From Plumapathes pennacea (Eukaryota; Cnidaria; Anthozoa; Antipatharia; Myriopathidae): a DNA stretch of 64,000 nucleotides. The stretch lies in assembly GCA_964036295.1 (NCBI GenBank), contig OZ038467.1, positions 13,465,170 to 13,529,169 on the forward strand. Reading direction: 5' to 3'. Shown here piece after piece: positions 61,101 to 64,000 of the stretch. The notes under the pieces were generated by a model that saw only the letters and a program-made list of their open reading frames with translations, was not told the origin of the DNA and did not search any database. The position numbers and the translations under genes were made by a program. Each line of letters opens with the position of its first letter. Positions within the stretch are counted from its first letter, which is position 1.

Positions 61101-64000
61101 TTGGAACTTGTATTTTGTTATTCTTACCTGGAGAAAAAATAGACAGAATAGTTCCAAAAGAACACACCCTTGGTTTATGATTTGGCATCTTGTTGTTTGA
61201 CTTCTGGTAAAGAAACTCAAAATTTAGACATTAAAATAGTTTTGCAGTATCTTCAAAGCCAGATATATATTTTTTATTTAGAATTGATAATAACTACATA
61301 TTTTCATGCACTGTTTTATGTTATTGCTTGTTATCTTTCTACAGAGCAAAAGCTGGAGGCTATTTTTGCCCTGCTGGAAGCCTTTGGCAATGTTTCCACT
61401 GTAATGAACAACAGTGCTTCAAGGTTTACTATGCTCTTTAGCATGGACTTTGATTCTGCAGGACTGTTAACATGTTCAGCTATCCAGGTACAGTATGGTT
61501 TATTTACCTCATGTTGAGTGAAGTACATGTCAGTCAATTATTTTAAGAAAACTTTGGCCTGGATTTCAGAGATGACCCCCTTTACTCGCTGGAGTGATCA
61601 ACTTTCTCATTCAGTTTCTCACCAGAGATATCAATCATGCAGTTTAGATAAGCAGGCTTTTCGAAGCTTGCTCAGATGAAAGCTGATCAAATATCAATCT
61701 CATACAGTATGCATCTACAGTGTATCGATAGTTCACATGCAAGATCCTAACAGGACAATCCATTAGCTGCAAGTTTCTTCCACCACGTTACATATTTTTG
61801 ACTGGTTGGGAGAATCTGCAATTACTGTATGAACATGGGAGTGGAAGGGTTGAGGAGATATTATACATATTTATACATATTTCTTTGATTTGTAGACTTT
61901 CCTGTTGGAAAAGTCCAGAGTGGTCCGTCAGCCAGAGGGAGAGAGTACATTTAAAATCTTCCATTACTTCATTGCTGGCTGTGACTCCAAGCTGCGGTAT
62001 GTTAACTTCAGTAAGAGCTTCATGATAGCAAAATTATAGCATGTGAATCTCGACTTTCTGTGGAAACTTTTGTGAATTGTGGCCCTCAGGTTTTTATGGA
62101 GATGCTTGTACTGTACTAGCTGAAGCTCTCAATATTGTGTTGACTCGTCCTCCTTTTTTCTGATTGCAGGAAAGAGCTACACCTTGATGTAGCAGTGAAT
62201 GAACCTAATGACTTCATGATGGCCTTTGATCCAAAGGTACTGCTCTCTCTCTCCTTGTCATATTTCGGACTGCTCTTTCCGGAATCAAGGGCTTGGTTAC
62301 ATTGAAGTCTTTGAGAAACTTTTTGGATTAATAATCTGTTTTTTGTTTTTTTTTTGTTTTTTTTTTTGTTTTTTTCCATCTACTCACTATCTTGTCTGAA
62401 CTGCTTCTATGTTTCAGTTAACTGAAGATAACCAAACCTTCTCTGACAAATGGACAGAGATTGAGTTTGCACTTCAGGTGTTGGGCATCTCTCAGGAAGA
62501 GGCCAAAGGCATCTGGTCAGTCCTTGCTGGCATTTATCATCTCGGCTCTGCAGGAGCCACTATTGGTATGTGCATCTCACTTGAAGGTAGTCTTGTTTAT
62601 CACTTATTCCGGAATACGGTCAATCGAACGCACGCTTAGCCCTAAAACGAATATTGATCAGCGTGTTCTGTTATTCTAAAGCCGTGGCAAAACGAGATGC
62701 AAGTCGACGCAAGTTTTCAAACTTGAGTCTCGTTGGCCAGCCTTTCACAAGTCGATGGAAGTTTAACTTGCATCTCGTTTGGCCAGAGCTAAAGATGTAA
62801 ATTTCTATCCTCTTTCTCTTTACCTTTTTTGTTTCCTATCTTTTACTGTTCTCTTTTCTTTTCTTCTGTTTGCTCCTCTCCTGTTTTTGTTTTATCTCTT
62901 CTCCTTTTCTTTCCTCTCTTGTTCTCTTCCCTTCTCTCCGCTCTCCATTCTTTTCACTCTCTTCTCTTTCTAATCACCATGTCCCTGATCAGGTGCAGAC
63001 AACAAGCCACGCTTCTCAAATCCCGCTGCTGCCCAGAGAGCTGCTCAAGTCTTGGGCACAACCCCGGAGGAAATTGCAGAGATTGTCTTTTCTCCACCAC
63101 CTGTCAATCAATTCATGGTGAAAATGCGTCGGTCATCCGAGCTGGGTGGATCACCAACCAGCTCCGCAGAGGGGTCCCCAGAGAAGCAAGCCAAAACTGC
63201 CACGTTGGGTTTTGTTGAAGCCCTGGAAGGATTCGCAATGGGATTTTACCAGGAAGCTTTTGCTTCTGTCATCCGATTTATTAACAGGTGAGCACCTGGG
63301 TTATTAGGGGTTCATGGGATTTTACCAGGAAGCTTTTGCTTCTGTCATCCGGTTTATTAACAGGTGAGCACCGGGGTTATAAATGGCTTCTGTGCGCACG
63401 AGAGAACTACAGTCACAGTACAGTACCACCAACAGCATCCACGATAACTCCAATGCTAACAACAACAAAAACACTCAGCTACAACGAAAGAAGCAGCAAA
63501 AAGAAACACGACTTTATACCGTATCACAGCGCACTCACAAGAAGCAAGTCTTCATCGCAGAAGTGATATTTTTTGTTTGTTTGTTTGTTTTTGTCTTTGA
63601 GTTCGTGTTAAATGTGTTTGCATTTGTGTTCAGGTTTTGTGTTTGTGTTGTTTTTGTGTTCGGGTTCGGGTTTGTATTTGTGTTCAGTTTTTAGTTCTTT
63701 GTTTGTGTTCGTGTTTGTGTTTGTGTTTGTGTTTGTGTTTGTGTTTGTGTTTGTGTTTGTGTTGGTTTTTGTTTTTGTGTTTGTGTTTGTTTTTGTGTTT
63801 GTTTTTGTTTTTGTGTTTGTGTTTGTCTTTTGCGCGGCGTAACCTTTACAAACTTGTCTATCGTCCCACAGTACTTGCACGTTTTATTCAGGGCTGGCTG
63901 GAAGAATTAAGACCCCGATATTTCATGGCTCAGTGGAGTCACCAGTTGTTATTCTTGTTTTGTGCAGATCGTTACAGTGCAGTGTGAGGAGTGTGTCATC
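55133..64000 (+). CDS. Unconventional myosin XVIII (PDZ plus motor), 5' part, 10 exons in window
   Basis: Myosin XVIII is a PDZ-bearing, low-ATPase relative of myosin II that binds actin and scaffolds contractile or Golgi-associated structures. Exons: 55133-56497, 58621-58821, 59752-59928, 60429-60639, 61345-61487, 61896-61996, 62170-62236, 62418-62565, 62993-63287 and 63968-64000 (cut by the window end). Exon 1 encodes a Lys/Glu-rich start ([20 protein letters not shown]), a disordered stretch, and a PDZ domain at about 330-410 ([28 protein letters not shown]). An SH3-like segment ([17 protein letters not shown]) leads into the motor. The P-loop is GSSGSGKT, the MYO18 variant of GESGAGKT; switch I is [35 protein letters not shown] and [20 protein letters not shown] follow. 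The phase-2 end of exon 9 joins the last exon to give [13 protein letters not shown]. Single ancestral gene versus MYO18A/B assignment is not decided. Confidence 0.93.
57961..58098. repeat. Foldback element in myosin intron 1
   Basis: Arms starting ttattacacgggaaggagtg and ending gacttttcatgtaataa are complementary, including cgagcctgcttcaggcgag as a small internal hairpin. It looks like a degenerate foldback transposon. Confidence 0.75.
60058..60220. mobile_element. 163-bp hAT-like MITE, copy 2
   Basis: Same length and ends as the copy at 44279 (agtgctcgacattaa to ttaatgtcgagaact). Flanks gaaaaacc and gaaaaaaa agree at 6 of 8 positions, consistent with an old 8-bp target duplication. Confidence 0.85.
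60648..60810. mobile_element. 163-bp hAT-like MITE, copy 3, at a splice donor
   Basis: Ends agcgctcgacattaa and ttaatgtcgagcact, flanked by a perfect 8-bp direct repeat gtaatacc at 60640-60647 and 60811-60818. An 8-bp duplication is typical of hAT transposases. The left duplicate is the donor of myosin exon 4 (exon ends 60639). Confidence 0.92.
62682..62790. mobile_element. Small inverted-repeat element ('tggcaaaacgagatgcaagt')
   Basis: The ends are complementary (tggcaaaacgagatgcaagt / acttgcatctcgtttggcca), with internal gtcgacgcaag words. Related to the repeat at 18955-19140. Confidence 0.75.
63238..63380 (+). repeat. 76-bp tandem duplication of a myosin exon end with its splice donor
   Basis: 63238-63304 and 63314-63380 are nearly identical (atgggattttaccaggaagc through ttaacaggtgagcacc), offset by 76 bp. 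The first copy contains the end of exon 9 and its donor at 63288; the second has an intact donor at 63364 inside the intron. 76 is not a multiple of 3. Confidence 0.92.
63600..63836. repeat. TTTGTG/TTTTTG hexanucleotide tract
   Basis: About 230 bp of tgtttgtgttcg and tgtttg variants just upstream of the next myosin exon (63968). Open frames here (Phe/Val or Asn/Thr repeats) are artefacts. Confidence 0.9.

Noticed and set aside
63608..63987. Phe-Val repeat and Thr-Asn repeat open frames
   Set aside because: Product of the tttgtg hexanucleotide tract inside a myosin intron.

Overview
The window reads as nuclear DNA of an anthozoan cnidarian, most likely a stony coral or a close relative (inference). 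The genes are intron-rich with GT-AG introns, separated by AT-rich spacers full of small non-autonomous transposons. One gene ends in a cysteine-rich motif known only from cnidarian stinging-capsule proteins. All exons were joined by hand from splice sites and reading phase; every complete model closes in frame from ATG to stop, but no transcript data were available.

Layout: (1) 5-5988 +, 3' part of TAF2 (TFIID subunit). (2) 7913-11173 +, a small secreted protein with 11 Gly-X-Y triplets and a Pro/Ala-rich tail. (3) 12563-17446 +, INO80E with an extra zinc-finger-like segment. (4) 18188-24839 +, an AidB/ACDH-11-like acyl-CoA dehydrogenase. (5) 26508-33872 -, a modular secreted protein: signal peptide, AbfB beta-trefoil, five ~48-residue repeats plus poly-Gln, an unknown domain, TSP1, fibronectin type II and a terminal minicollagen cysteine-rich domain (CX3CX3CX3CX3CC). 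All seven introns are phase 1. (6) 34721-40654 -, an NMDA-like ionotropic glutamate receptor with an unusual pore. (7) 41694-43979 +, VPS37 (ESCRT-I). (8) 45145-45840 -, intronless DNAJC30. (9) 47520-52433 +, BUD23. (10) 55133-64000 +, the PDZ-containing 5' part of unconventional myosin XVIII, running off the window.

Two results stand out. The first is the modular gene with the minicollagen cysteine-rich domain, a candidate undescribed nematocyst wall or tubule protein; its last two exons (FN2 and the Cys-rich module) are easily missed because an intron-encoded stop follows the TSP1 exon. The second is VPS37(+)-DNAJC30(-)-BUD23(+), the same order and orientation as VPS37D-DNAJC30-BUD23 in the human Williams-Beuren region, which suggests microsynteny older than the cnidarian-bilaterian split.

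The rest is repeats: foldback elements, several families with terminal inverted repeats, and a 163-bp hAT-like element in three copies. One of those copies sits at a myosin splice donor, and its 8-bp target duplication is the first eight bases of the intron.
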